This document shows, piece after piece, positions 1 to 8,081 of a DNA stretch of 56,089 bases. A model generated the notes under the pieces. It saw only the letters and a program-made list of their open reading frames with translations. It did no database searches and was not told the DNA's origin. Origin of the DNA: Bacteroidales bacterium (GTDB taxonomy: Bacteria > Bacteroidota > Bacteroidia > Bacteroidales > UBA932); NCBI GenBank assembly GCA_017395045.1, contig JAFPWG010000008.1, forward strand, positions 1 to 56,089. The letters are read 5' to 3'. The translations under genes and the position numbers were made by a program. Each line of letters begins with the position of its first letter. Position 1 is the stretch's first letter.

Positions 1-708
1 CCGGTCGGTCGCCCAGTTCAGGAACCAGCGGAGATAGCCCAACTTCTTCTCGATGGTAGAGTTCTTCAGGCCCACCAGATCCTCCTGATCATAATCATCT
101 CTTTCTCCCTTCTTTTTACGCGGGGTCCGGAGCTTTTTGCTATCGCGCATATATGCGACGAACTCCGTCAGGGTGGCCTCCGTCAGATCGGAGAACTTGA
201 TGTTCTTCTTGAAGGTGGTCAGATCGACGCGCATCGCCTCCATCTTCTCGAAGGTGGCTTCCGTCCAAGCGTTCTTCTCACCGCATTCCTTCAGGAACAT
301 ATCATAGACCTTGAAGAAATCGTGCTCCTTAGGCTTGCGCTCCTTCTTGGGCTCCGGGGCGGGCTTTTGGGGAACGGATCCGTTCAGCCGGTCCTCATAC
401 TTCTTCTGAAGCTGAGACGGCGTCGGAATCTGGTCGATAGCCTCGAAAAACTTGAAGGTGGAATCCATCTGGTCCTTGATGTTCCGGAGCTCGTTATTTA
501 TGGACAGGGCGGTCTCTCCCTTCGGGCCTTTGTAGCCCGACTTGACCAGCTGGGCTTCATCATCCCAGGCTTTGGCATCGACGAGTTGGCATCCGGTCTT
601 CAGATCCAGACGCTGGCTGTTGAAGGTTACACGGAATCTGATCTGATACCGGTTCTTGTCCTTTCCGTAGGCAAAGAGACGGAAAGCTGCATTGCGCTTG
701 ATTTTCAT
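1..708 (-). CDS. Tyrosine recombinase (phage integrase family), N-terminal part, cut by window edge
   Basis: Open on the minus strand from an ATG at 706-708 to the window edge, giving 236 codons with no stop. The N-terminus (KIKRNAAFRLFAYGKDKNRY) and the stretch reading ...LDLKTGCQLVDAKAWD match the arm-binding domain of Bacteroidales tyrosine recombinases. Residues ~120-236 (EHDFFKVYDMFLKECGEKN, then LKNSTIEKKLGYLRWFLNWA) match the SAM-like core-binding domain. The catalytic domain with R-H-R-Y lies outside the window, so activity cannot be judged. Such enzymes integrate or excise conjugative transposons, prophages and mobilisable islands. The gene has its own promoter and lies next to two tiny membrane-protein genes, which suggests the edge of a mobile element. 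Confidence 0.85.
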   Translation of the reverse strand, partial: MKIKRNAAFRLFAYGKDKNRYQIRFRVTFNSQRLDLKTGCQLVDAKAWDDEAQLVKSGYKGPKGETALSINNELRNIKDQMDSTFKFFEAIDQIPTPSQLQKKYEDRLNGSVPQKPAPEPKKERKPKEHDFFKVYDMFLKECGEKNAWTEATFEKMEAMRVDLTTFKKNIKFSDLTEATLTEFVAYMRDSKKLRTPRKKKGERDDYDQEDLVGLKNSTIEKKLGYLRWFLNWATDR

Positions 709-736
709 TTTGCGACCCCTCCGCTAATTATAATCG

Positions 737-815
737 TATCCCAAAAATATCCCAAAAATGCTCGCAGTCGAGCATCGTTGTTTGCAAAGATACGCAATAG
801 AAACCACTCCTGCAA
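737..815 (-). promoter_or_regulatory. Integrase upstream region: promoter, tandem repeat and small palindrome
   Basis: Reading toward the integrase, a -33 TTG (complement of 813-815) and a -7 TATCTTTG (complement of 785-792) lie 20 nt apart, close to the Bacteroidota consensus. Between promoter and start are a perfect 6-bp inverted repeat, TGCTCG-CAGT-CGAGCA (759-774), and a perfect tandem 11-mer, TATCCCAAAAA twice (737-758). Tandem A/T-rich repeats beside an integrase are typical of arm-type binding sites or autoregulatory sites; this role is inferred. Confidence 0.45.
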
Positions 816-872
816 GGGTTTACGAAGGGTGTTGTACTTGGTTTACGATTCTCGTTCTCTCCCGTTATATTT

Positions 873-1070
873 TTATTTGTCCTTTTTGATGTCCCTGATC
901 ACCTTATACTGGGATGCCGCAGTAAGAGCCATGGCAGCCAAACCCATCCACCCGGTTAAAGGGTCAAGAGAAGTCTTGGTGGTATAATCATGAATCAGGA
1001 TAATGCCAAAAGCCACCATCAAAACCAAAGAACACCAGAAAAGGAGTTTGTAAGTTTTCAACTTATCCAT
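873..1070 (-). CDS. Small two-helix membrane protein (65 aa)
   Basis: 65 residues. A Lys-rich N-terminus is followed by a hydrophobic helix at ~9-26 (LLFWCSLVLMVAFGIILI), a short polar loop, a second helix at ~40-52, and a basic end (IRDIKKDK). I recognise no family. It lies 13 nt downstream of another small membrane-protein gene on the same strand, so the two are probably co-transcribed. Neither has homology that I can see. Their position beside the integrase suggests cargo of a mobile element, although chromosomal origin is possible. Confidence 0.5.
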   Translation of the reverse strand: MDKLKTYKLLFWCSLVLMVAFGIILIHDYTTKTSLDPLTGWMGLAAMALTAASQYKVIRDIKKDK

Positions 1071-1083
1071 GCCAAATCTTGAT

Positions 1084-1284
1084 TTACTGTTCGTTGTTCT
1101 TCATCTTGAAGGTAGAATAACCGTAGCCAATCAGGGCAAGGAGATTCAGAATTCCCATAATTCTAATTACAACATCAGGCAAGGGGACAATACTATATGC
1201 CTGATTGAGGCCCGAGATAGCTCCAAGAATAATAAATACAACACAAATTACCCTGAATGTTTTGATGCCTTTATTCTTTTCCAT
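1084..1284 (-). CDS. Small two-helix membrane protein (66 aa)
   Basis: 66 residues. It starts with a basic stretch (MEKNKGIKTFR), then a helix at ~11-29 (VICVVFIILGAISGL), a Pro/Asp loop, a second helix at ~38-55 (VIRIMGILNLLALIGYGYS) and a charged tail. Layout and size resemble the neighbouring 65-aa protein, so the pair may have arisen by duplication and divergence or may work together. No recognisable domain. The local sequence (1060-1340) is visibly more AT-rich than the 1380-2283 gene next door, which is compatible with acquired DNA. Confidence 0.5.
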   Translation of the reverse strand: MEKNKGIKTFRVICVVFIILGAISGLNQAYSIVPLPDVVIRIMGILNLLALIGYGYSTFKMKNNEQ

Positions 1285-1377
1285 GGCAATGATACTCTTG
1301 ATTTCAGTACCAAAGATACTGATTTTGTTCTAATTAGAACAGAAAAGAGGGAAACAGCCTGGGAGCCATTCCTCTTT

Positions 1378-2283
1378 TCAGGCCCGTTTCCCCGGCTTCA
1401 GGATCATGAAGACGACGGCGGCGACGCAGATGGCGATGCCGACAGCCATCCGGGCCGTCAGGGGCTCGCCGAACAGGAGCGTGCCGATCAGGATGGCCGT
1501 GAGCGGTTCAAAGACGCCCAGGACCGCTGTCTTGGTCGGGCCGATATAGCGTGTCGACATGGCCAACGTAAGCATGGAGATCATCGTAGGCACGATCGCC
1601 AGGCCGATGAGGTTTCCCCAATCGGCGGCAGTGTCGATGCCTTCAAGCACCGACCCGCCCTGAAAAGCCCGGATGGCGGCGAACAGGACGGTCCCAGTGA
1701 CCAGCGAATAAAGCGTTAACGTATGCTCCGAGATGTCCCGGATGCGTTTGCTCCGATTCACGATCACCAGATAGAACGAATAGCAAAGCGCCGACCCGGC
1801 GGCCAGCAATATGCCCGGAACCCGGATCTGAACCCCGTCTGAGGGGGCGGAAAGCAGGACGATTCCGCCGAAGGTGGCCAGGATCGACAGCCAAGTCTGC
1901 CAACTGGGATAGAAGCGGAGGAAAACCATGATCAGGGCCACAAACACCGGATACAGGTAAACCAGGGTCGTCGCCAATCCGGACGGGATATAATTGTATG
2001 AGCAGAAGAGCGCAATGCTGCTGCCTGCGAACAGGAGGCCCAGCAGGACGAGCAGGCCGATTCCGCGCCGGCCCGCCCGGAAGGATTCCTTCCTGGCCAG
2101 CATCCACAACGCCAGGATGGTGGCCGCCATCCCATAGCGGAAAAAGAGCATGACCATGATGGGCACACCGCTCTCAATCAACGCCTTCCCGAAAAGCGGA
2201 TTGGCCCCGTATGACGCTCCGGCCAAGATGCCCGCGACATAACCAATCAAGCGCCTTTTCTGGACATGAATGTTCGTTTTCAT
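1378..2283 (-). CDS. EamA-type drug/metabolite transporter (DMT superfamily)
   Basis: 301 residues with about ten hydrophobic helices in two repeated halves, the EamA duplication. Typical signatures are GASYGANPLFGK near the N-terminus, PSGLATTLVYLYPVFVALI at the end of the first repeat, and LGVFEPLTAILIGTLLFGEP in the second. The family exports small metabolites or amino acids across the inner membrane; the substrate cannot be told. It is a single gene with a good promoter of its own. A second, unrelated-looking EamA protein occurs at 26781-27719. Confidence 0.88.
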   Translation of the reverse strand: MKTNIHVQKRRLIGYVAGILAGASYGANPLFGKALIESGVPIMVMLFFRYGMAATILALWMLARKESFRAGRRGIGLLVLLGLLFAGSSIALFCSYNYIPSGLATTLVYLYPVFVALIMVFLRFYPSWQTWLSILATFGGIVLLSAPSDGVQIRVPGILLAAGSALCYSFYLVIVNRSKRIRDISEHTLTLYSLVTGTVLFAAIRAFQGGSVLEGIDTAADWGNLIGLAIVPTMISMLTLAMSTRYIGPTKTAVLGVFEPLTAILIGTLLFGEPLTARMAVGIAICVAAVVFMILKPGKRA

Positions 2284-2305
2284 AGTTTCTGTCAGATTCG
2301 GGGTG

Positions 2306-2335
2306 CAAAGATACTCACAATCTTACACTCCACAA
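2306..2335 (-). promoter_or_regulatory. Bacteroidota promoter for the EamA gene
   Basis: On the minus strand, TTG (complement of 2333-2335), then 19 nt, then TATCTTTG (complement of 2306-2313). This is an exact match to the Bacteroidota housekeeping consensus, about 22 nt upstream of the start codon at 2283. Confidence 0.7.
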
Positions 2336-2423
2336 AACAAGAAAAGAGGCCTTTCGGTCTCTCTATCTTGATATAATTCTCCACCTAGTCTATCTACTTG
2401 CTGAATGGAAATTCCGAAGGAAA

Positions 2424-2458
2424 GTGACCCCCTTCTTCTCTTACGAACGTGACCCCCT
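2424..2458. repeat. Two direct GTGACCCCCT repeats in a 368-bp gene-free stretch
   Basis: The stretch 2284-2651 holds no gene. It contains the EamA promoter, a weak hairpin at ~2343-2367, and two identical 10-mers, GTGACCCCCT at 2424-2433 and 2449-2458, 25 bp apart and followed by a T-run. Closely spaced short direct repeats of this kind occur at the ends of some insertion sequences, so this may be a remnant of a lost element. No transposase fragment is visible. Confidence 0.35.
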
Positions 2459-2651
2459 CAGTCTATCCCTGATAGAAGTTGACTCTGGTTTTTTTACAAA
2501 AATAACGAATCTGTCTCGTCCTGGCAATGCCGGCTATTTATGAAAGAGGACTATTCGAAAAGCCTATGAGATCATCGTTGGAGCCACATCTTCCTCCTTC
2601 TCACTCCACCAAAATATTATTATCTTTGCCTTTGATAATAAACCACCCCCA

Positions 2652-3086
2652 ATGTCTAAAATCTATTTGGCAAGCAGCTGGAGGAATCCCTATCAACCGC
2701 TGGTCCTCAAGGCCTTGCGCGAGGCCGGGCATGAGGTCTATGACTTCCGCAATCCTCCCCACGGAGGAGGCGGATTCAAATGGAACAATGTGGACCCCGA
2801 CTGGGAGAGTTGGAGCAATGAGAAGTACATCGACTCGTTGACCCATCCTGTCGCGGAATTCGGCTTCAGGAACGACATGGACGCCATGCGCTGGGCCGAC
2901 GTCTGCGTTCTCCTCCTTCCCTGTGGGAAATCCGCCCATTCCGAGGCAGGATGGATGCAGGGAGCGGGCAAGCCGACTTATGTATTGCTCACCGACAAAC
3001 AGGAACCCGAGCTGATGTATAAGCTCTTCTCGGGCGTTTTTTCTCGCCTGGAAGATCTCCTTTCCGCCTTAAAGAATGGGCGCTAG
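2652..3086 (+). CDS. Nucleoside 2-deoxyribosyltransferase-like protein
   Basis: 144 residues. The N-terminus MSKIYLASSWRN gives the first strand of a Rossmann-like fold. DVCVLLLPCGKSAHSEAGW near residue 82-100 is the key signature: the Glu in SAHSEAG corresponds to the catalytic Glu of nucleoside deoxyribosyltransferases, and related phage and bacterial proteins share it. The family cleaves or transfers the N-glycosidic bond of deoxynucleosides, or acts on nucleotides as in DNPH1/RCL. A TATCTTTG box at 2621-2628 lies about 20 nt before the start. Monocistronic. The exact substrate cannot be inferred; a role in phage defence or nucleotide salvage is possible. Confidence 0.75.
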   Translation: MSKIYLASSWRNPYQPLVLKALREAGHEVYDFRNPPHGGGGFKWNNVDPDWESWSNEKYIDSLTHPVAEFGFRNDMDAMRWADVCVLLLPCGKSAHSEAGWMQGAGKPTYVLLTDKQEPELMYKLFSGVFSRLEDLLSALKNGR

Positions 3087-3122
3087 GCTCCCGTGACCGG
3101 GCTTGACGGCGCCTCGGGACAA

Positions 3123-3530
3123 CTATTCCGCCTTCTTCCCACTGAATGTCGTCAGCAACCCGTTGGTCAAGGAGTGGCAAGTCAACACCTTGTCTGTCAA
3201 TTCATCTACAATCCGGGTCGTCTTTTCCTTCTTCACCCAACTCTCAAAAACAAGGGTGCTTTTCGCTTTGTCATAGACATAGGTGAAGTACCAATCGTCC
3301 GGATCCTGGAGTTCCGTAGAGGTCTCAAAACTGAGAATCTTCCCCTCGCCGTGTTCCTCGAACTTATAATATCGAATAGGGTGTTCCACCGTAATCTCCG
3401 AACTTCCGGTCGTGTCGATCGTTTTAGACGAAATCTCCCAAACCCCGATCAGCAAATCCTGTGGATCCTTTTGACAGGAGAGAAGGGAAACACAAAGAAG
3501 CAAGGATATCAATATGCCGAATCTTTTCAT
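3123..3530 (-). CDS. Lipocalin-like lipoprotein
   Basis: 135 residues from the ATG whose complement is 3528-3530. I chose it over an upstream in-frame start because it begins a clean lipoprotein signal: MKRFGILISLLLCVSLLSC, with the lipobox Cys at ~19. The mature part opens with DLLIGVWEISSKTID, the first-strand motif (GxW) of small lipocalin-like proteins of Bacteroidota, followed by beta-rich sequence with W and Y every 10-15 residues. Probably an envelope lipoprotein of unknown ligand. It is divergent from the gene at 3638. Confidence 0.7.
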   Translation of the reverse strand: MKRFGILISLLLCVSLLSCQKDPQDLLIGVWEISSKTIDTTGSSEITVEHPIRYYKFEEHGEGKILSFETSTELQDPDDWYFTYVYDKAKSTLVFESWVKKEKTTRIVDELTDKVLTCHSLTNGLLTTFSGKKAE

Positions 3531-3637
3531 GATCAATGTCTGTCCAAGTATGGTTTCTGCACCTAAAATTACACCCATTTTCCCGATTATCAAAAAAAGA
3601 CTATCTTCGCAAAGACAACCCGACATACGACATTCCC

Positions 3638-4072
3638 ATGAAAAGACACCTTTTAATCCTCGCAGGCCTGATGGCCATTGTCTCCTGCAAAGGCCTTTCG
3701 GAAGTCCCCTTCACAAAGCTCGACCACTATTTCTTCAAGTCTGGGCAAGACATCCCCGCCAATCCCAAGATTGACACGGAAGAAGAGTTCACCACCCTCT
3801 TCGGCTTTGCAAGCGTCATGGGAGAAAGCGGGCAACCTACGCCTGTCGATTGGGCCAGGGAATACGTCATCGCGGTCGTGAATCCTGTTACGGACCAGGC
3901 AACCGAGCTCACCCCCGTCTCCCTGTCCCCGAAAGACGGCGAGCTGGTCTTTACCTACAATGAAGCCGTCGGGGAGAAACAGTCCTGGACCATGCAGCCC
4001 GTCCTCCTTGTCAAAGTGGACCGGATAGATGAATACGAAACCGTCCGGCTGGTCAAGCGCGTCGCACATTGA
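3638..4072 (+). CDS. Putative lipoprotein of unknown function
   Basis: 144 residues from ATG 3638; a short signal ending in MAIVSC supports this start, with Cys at ~17. The mature region contains LDHYFFKSGQ, a Thr/Glu-rich stretch and WAREYVIAVVNPVTDQATEL, and looks like a single small alpha/beta domain. I do not recognise the family with certainty; small Bacteroidales lipoproteins of similar size are common. A TATCTTCG box at ~3602-3609 resembles a -7 element shared by the divergent pair. Confidence 0.65.
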   Translation: MKRHLLILAGLMAIVSCKGLSEVPFTKLDHYFFKSGQDIPANPKIDTEEEFTTLFGFASVMGESGQPTPVDWAREYVIAVVNPVTDQATELTPVSLSPKDGELVFTYNEAVGEKQSWTMQPVLLVKVDRIDEYETVRLVKRVAH

Positions 4073-4143
4073 TGTTCCTGTCTCTGTCAGGCCTGCCTCC
4101 GGTCGTTTTGTAAATTGCTTATAATTAAGTGGTTACACATCGG

Positions 4144-4240
4144 GGCGTGCCAGACCTATATTTTTAATTTGAGGCCCGACACGCCTTCTTTCGTAACCTG
4201 TTGATATTCAGCGTGTTCGGAACGGCTCCGTGCCAGGCCT
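4144..4240. repeat. Intergenic palindromic repeat containing the GTGyCAGGCCT motif
   Basis: 4144-4185 can fold with a 14-bp imperfect arm (GGCGTGCCAGACCT against AGGCCCGACACGCC) around an AT-rich loop. Downstream, 4201-4240 has TTGATATTCA ... GTGCCAGGCCT. The same pairing of TTGATA/TTATCA with GTGTCAGGCCTC appears twice at 31583-31703, which suggests a dispersed non-coding repeat family. The stretch 4073-4253 holds no gene. Confidence 0.4.
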
Positions 4241-4253
4241 AAACAGAATGGAT

Positions 4254-5084
4254 ATGAAACGTACGCTCCTCACGCTCGCCCTGTGCCTCGTGGCCTTTGC
4301 CCTGACGGCCGGGGAATATACGGTCCGGGGGCCGGAAGGCGGCTTGTCTTTCAAGGTCGCCCTTCCCGACGGGTTCGACCCCGAGGCCGACCGGTGCCCG
4401 ATGGTGATCCTGATGCACGGCATCTTCTCCAGCAAGGATTTCAATCCGATGCCCTCGCTGGCGAAAGGCCTTGCCCGGGCCGGCATCGCCTCCATCCGCT
4501 TCGACTTCGACGGGCACGGGAAAAGCGATGGCCGGATGCAGGACATGACCATCGAGAAGGAAATCGCCGACGCCATGGCCATCCTGGAGTATGTCCACGG
4601 GCTGCCCTACGTCTCTGAAATCGGCTTCCTGGGCCATTCCCAGGGGGGTGTCGTGGCATCTATGACCGCCGGGCGCATGTCCCTGCAAGGGAAGGACGCC
4701 CCGAAGGGCATGGTCCTCATCGCCCCCGGCGCCGTGATCAAGGAGGCCTGTCAGGGCGGCAAGTTTTTCAACGCCCGATTCGACCCCAAGGACCCGCCGG
4801 AGTACATCCGTTGCTGGGGCGTCAAGAAACTGGGACGCGAATACCTCCTGAGCACCCAGGAGCTGGACATCTTCGGTACTGCCGCCGCATACGATGGCAA
4901 AGTGCTGCTCCTTCACGGAACCCGCGACGGCATCGTCCCCCTCTGGTGCAGTGAGCGCTACAAGGAAACCTACGGCGACCGTTCCGACCTTATCCTGGTC
5001 GACGGGGAAAACCACATGATCACCCGCCGGCGGAGCGAGGTCGTCCAACGGACCGTCGCCTTCTTCAAGGTCGTCTTCCAGTAA
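4254..5084 (+). CDS. Secreted alpha/beta hydrolase, feruloyl/cinnamoyl-esterase-like
   Basis: 276 residues from ATG 4254; ATG 4248 is an alternative. An N-terminal signal peptide (MKRTLLTLALCLVAFALTAG) is followed by an alpha/beta-hydrolase core. HGIFSSKDF supplies the oxyanion loop, GHSQGG holds nucleophile Ser129, HGTRDGIVP holds Asp225, and GENHMI holds His254. The SIRFDFDGHGKSDG stretch and overall layout resemble Est1E/LJ0536-type cinnamoyl esterases that release hydroxycinnamates from plant cell walls. Other carboxylesterase or acyltransferase activities cannot be excluded. It ends at a bidirectional terminator. Confidence 0.8.
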   Translation: MKRTLLTLALCLVAFALTAGEYTVRGPEGGLSFKVALPDGFDPEADRCPMVILMHGIFSSKDFNPMPSLAKGLARAGIASIRFDFDGHGKSDGRMQDMTIEKEIADAMAILEYVHGLPYVSEIGFLGHSQGGVVASMTAGRMSLQGKDAPKGMVLIAPGAVIKEACQGGKFFNARFDPKDPPEYIRCWGVKKLGREYLLSTQELDIFGTAAAYDGKVLLLHGTRDGIVPLWCSERYKETYGDRSDLILVDGENHMITRRRSEVVQRTVAFFKVVFQ

Positions 5085-5090
5085 AACAAA

Positions 5091-5120
5091 AGGGGCAGGA
5101 ACCGAACAGTTCCCGCCCCT
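5091..5120. terminator. Bidirectional hairpin between convergent genes
   Basis: AGGGGCAGGAAC (5091-5102) pairs with GTTCCCGCCCCT (5109-5120), a 12-bp stem with one mismatch and a 6-nt loop. It lies between the esterase stop at 5084 and the convergent lipoprotein stop at 5145; the A-rich left flank gives a U-tract for the minus-strand transcript. Confidence 0.7.
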
Positions 5121-5144
5121 TCTGGCGTCAGGCCGGCGTGGCGA

Positions 5145-6791
5145 TTACCACTCGTAGCCGGCGAACTCGATGTCCTTGGCGGCGCGGTCGAGGAGGCTCT
5201 GGACCTTGATGGCGTTGAGGTTCTCCTTGACACCGGCGGCGTCACCCGTGCGGGCGGCGATGATGGCCTTCAGATACTTCACCTTGGGATCGTTGCAGTG
5301 CACGGCGTTGGCAGCCTTGCCCAGCTGGTTGGTGAGGATGTAGGCCAGGACGGTGTTGTGGCAGCAGCCATCCACGTCGGCGAGGGTCTCGGCGGCGTGC
5401 TCGTACTGTCCGGTCAGGATCTCCACGATGCCCAGGTTCTTCTTCGCGTCGGCATTGCCGGCATTGCGGAAGTAGTTCGCGGCGGTGGCGTAGTCGTTGT
5501 TGCGGAGGGCGACGACACCCTTGGCATTCAGCACGTCGGGATCGGCGGAGTTCAGCTTCGCGAGGGCTTCTTCGGCCTTGGAGACCTTGTTCTCGTTCAG
5601 GTACAGGGCGGCGAGGTTGTACTGGGCGCGGTCGCTGCCGTACTTCTTGACGGCCCTCTTGTAGATGTCTTCCTTCTGGTCGTTGTCCTTCACGAGGGTG
5701 GCGGTGCGGAGGAGGGCTTCCTCATCCAGGACGTCGGCATTGTCCTCGAGGAGCTTCAGGAGCTCGTCGGAGGTGTAGTTCTGGTATTCGACGTTGGCGA
5801 TGAGGCGGGCGCGGCGGAGTTCCGGGAGGACCTCACCCTTGAGGGCGGTGAACACCTGGGACATGTTGCGGATCTCGCTCTCGCGGACGGCCGGGTCGCT
5901 GTACATGGACAGGACGCGGAGGATCAGCTCCTTGTCCTCGATGTCGGACTCCTTCACGAGCTTCTGGAAGCCTTCCCAGTCTTCGCCGAGGCTCTGGATG
6001 GCCGGGCTCTCGATGTCGATCTTCTTGGTCAGTTCCTTCCAGGCCTTGTTGGCGGAGGTGGAACGCTTGTCGGCGAGTTCGTTGTTCTTGCCTTCAGGGC
6101 CTTCCGGGGATGCATAGGCGAGGATCTCGGTGCCGGTGATGCGGGTGCGCTCGTCGGCGTTGATCTTGTCGATGGCGGAGAGGAAGTCCTTGACGGACTT
6201 GCCCTTGAGCTCGGAGTTACGGACATCGGCGCTGTTCACGAGGTACTTGATCTGGCCTTCGGTGGAACCGGGGATGACATCCTGGTAGGCGTCCTTCTTG
6301 AAGGAGACGTTGCCGGAGCGCTTGACCAGCATGTAGGTGGTGTTGGTGCCGTCGGCGACCTTCTTCACGGGGAGGGCGACCTCACGGGTACCCTTGTAGG
6401 CGAGGCCGCGCAGCTCCAGGCGGGCGAACTCCATGCCGTCGACAAAGTCGAAGTGGACACGCTCGCTCACGGTCTGTCCCTTGGAGGAGACGGCCTTGTA
6501 GTTGTCCTTGACCTTCTCGCCCTGGTAGGTGAAGGGCTTCATCTGGGCCTCACCGCCATCGTACACGAGGACGGGAGTGACTTCGAGGTAGGCCTTCGGG
6601 TTGAAGTAGCCTTCCGGATAGGTGACGGAGACGACGGCGTCGATGGATCCGTTCACGGCTTCGAGGACGCCGGGCTCGCAGGTGACCTTCACGTTCTCGG
6701 CCATCTTGGCCATCTTCTCGATGGAGGCGCAGGAAACGGCTGCGGCGAGGATCGCGGCAGCGGAAAGGAGTTTGAAAGTGTTCTTCATCAT
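5145..6791 (-). CDS. Lipoprotein with an OmpA-like region and C-terminal TPR repeats
   Basis: 548 residues. The open frame runs much further upstream, but the real start is the ATG whose complement is 6789-6791 (or 6786-6788). It opens a lipoprotein signal with lipobox AAAVSC (Cys ~21) and lies ~31 nt after a TATATTTG box. Residues ~35-160 form a beta-rich domain. Residues ~180-255 look like a degenerate OmpA-type fold (TEILAYASPEGPEGKNNELA followed by KRSTSANKA). Residues ~390-548 are helical TPR-like repeats (AQYNLAALYLNENKVSKAEEA). Bacteroidales carry such OmpA/TPR lipoproteins in the outer membrane; the function is unknown, perhaps envelope scaffolding. Confidence 0.8.
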   Translation of the reverse strand: MMKNTFKLLSAAAILAAAVSCASIEKMAKMAENVKVTCEPGVLEAVNGSIDAVVSVTYPEGYFNPKAYLEVTPVLVYDGGEAQMKPFTYQGEKVKDNYKAVSSKGQTVSERVHFDFVDGMEFARLELRGLAYKGTREVALPVKKVADGTNTTYMLVKRSGNVSFKKDAYQDVIPGSTEGQIKYLVNSADVRNSELKGKSVKDFLSAIDKINADERTRITGTEILAYASPEGPEGKNNELADKRSTSANKAWKELTKKIDIESPAIQSLGEDWEGFQKLVKESDIEDKELILRVLSMYSDPAVRESEIRNMSQVFTALKGEVLPELRRARLIANVEYQNYTSDELLKLLEDNADVLDEEALLRTATLVKDNDQKEDIYKRAVKKYGSDRAQYNLAALYLNENKVSKAEEALAKLNSADPDVLNAKGVVALRNNDYATAANYFRNAGNADAKKNLGIVEILTGQYEHAAETLADVDGCCHNTVLAYILTNQLGKAANAVHCNDPKVKYLKAIIAARTGDAAGVKENLNAIKVQSLLDRAAKDIEFAGYEW

Positions 6792-6825
6792 ATCGATAAT
6801 AGTTGTATATATGTCTGCCATTTCG

Positions 6826-6853
6826 CAAATATAGCATTTTTTTAGTAATTTTG
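6826..6853. promoter_or_regulatory. Overlapping divergent -7 boxes
   Basis: TATATTTG on the minus strand (complement of 6826-6833) serves the lipoprotein gene. TAATTTTG on the plus strand (6846-6853) serves the sigma54-type activator, whose ATG at 6861 lies only 7 nt after the box, so that message would have almost no leader. The two promoters are close enough to interfere with each other. Confidence 0.5.
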
Positions 6854-6860
6854 CAGTGCT

Positions 6861-8081
6861 ATGGATATACAGGCCCTGAAAAACAAATACGACATCGTCG
6901 GCAACGATCCGGCCCTCACGCAGGCGCTGGAAACGGCGGTGAAGTTTGCGCCGACCGACCTCAGCGTCGTGATCCTCGGCGAAAGCGGCGTGGGCAAGGA
7001 AAACTTCGCCCGGATCATCCATCAGTACTCCAACCGCCGGAACGGAAGTTTCTTCGTGGTAAACTGCGGCGCCCTCGCCAAGGAGCTCGTGAATTCCGAG
7101 CTCTTCGGCCACGTGAAAGGCTCCTTTACCGGATCCACGGAAACCCGTAAGGGCTACTTCGAGGACGCCAACGGCGGCACCCTGTTCCTGGACGAGATCG
7201 CGGAACTCCCGCTGGAGTCGCAGGCCCTGCTGCTCCGCGTGCTCCAGTCCGGCGAGTACCGCAAGGTGGGCTCCAACAAGATCGAGCATACGGACGTGCG
7301 CATCGTCGCGGCCACGAACGTGGACCTGTACGAGGCCGTCCGCCGCGGCAAGTTCCGCGAAGACCTCTATTTCCGCCTGAGCGCCGCGCAGATCCGTATC
7401 CCGGCCCTGCGTGACCGGAAAGACGACATCTACCTGCTGTTCCGCAAGTTCACTTCCGATTTCTCGGAGACGAGCGGGATGTGCAAGATCTCCCTCCGCC
7501 CGGATGCCATCCGCCTGCTGTCGTCCTACCGCTGGCCGGGCAACGTCCGCCAGCTGATGGGCTTCACCCAGGCCCTGACGGCGCAGGTGTCCCGCAAGGT
7601 CACCCCTTCGGTCCAGCGCATCGAGCTGTCCGCCGCGGAACTGGCCCCGTTCATGCCCATGGAGGAGGGCGAGCCCATCCCGGTGGTGGTGGGCGGCGCC
7701 GGGCCGACGACCCAGGGGAGCGGCCTGAACGTGGACTTGCAGCCCATCGTGAAGGCGATTTTCGACCTGAACCAGCGCATCGACGACCTGGAGGCCGTGG
7801 TGAACCGCCGCCAGCTGCCGCCGCCCCCGCCCTCGCGCGAGGAGGAGGCCGAATGGCAGGGGGAATTCACGGCGCCCATCGGCCGGAACGTGAATATGGA
7901 TGCCGACGAACAGCCCCAGGCAGAGGACGCCGGCCTGTCCTGGAAGCACACGCAGGACGACCTGATCCGCAAGGCCCTGGAAAAGCACGCCGGCAACCGC
8001 AAGCTGGCGGCCGAGGAGCTCGGGATGTCCGAACGCACCCTGTACCGCAAGCTGCCTGCAGAATACCGTAAAAAGAAATGA
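6861..8081 (+). CDS. Sigma54-type AAA+ activator without a receiver domain
   Basis: 406 residues. The protein starts directly with the AAA+ domain: Walker A GESGVGKE (~40-47), Walker B TLFLDEI (~107-113), arginine-finger region and RWPGNVRQL. The sigma54-contact loop reads GSFTGS (~87-92), against the canonical GAFTGA. A Pro-rich linker (~265-335) leads to a Fis-type helix-turn-helix (AAEELGMSERTLYRKL, ~380-396). There is no N-terminal receiver, GAF or PAS domain, so the signal input is unknown. Its stop overlaps lptE (ATGA), and the gene order activator-lptE-unknown-secG is one I know from other Bacteroidales. Confidence 0.88.
   Translation: MDIQALKNKYDIVGNDPALTQALETAVKFAPTDLSVVILGESGVGKENFARIIHQYSNRRNGSFFVVNCGALAKELVNSELFGHVKGSFTGSTETRKGYFEDANGGTLFLDEIAELPLESQALLLRVLQSGEYRKVGSNKIEHTDVRIVAATNVDLYEAVRRGKFREDLYFRLSAAQIRIPALRDRKDDIYLLFRKFTSDFSETSGMCKISLRPDAIRLLSSYRWPGNVRQLMGFTQALTAQVSRKVTPSVQRIELSAAELAPFMPMEEGEPIPVVVGGAGPTTQGSGLNVDLQPIVKAIFDLNQRIDDLEAVVNRRQLPPPPPSREEEAEWQGEFTAPIGRNVNMDADEQPQAEDAGLSWKHTQDDLIRKALEKHAGNRKLAAEELGMSERTLYRKLPAEYRKKK

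Noticed and set aside
6792-7988. N-terminal extension of the lipoprotein gene into the sigma54-type activator
   Set aside because: The extension is antisense to a recognised AAA+ protein; the lipoprotein signal and promoter place the start at 6791.
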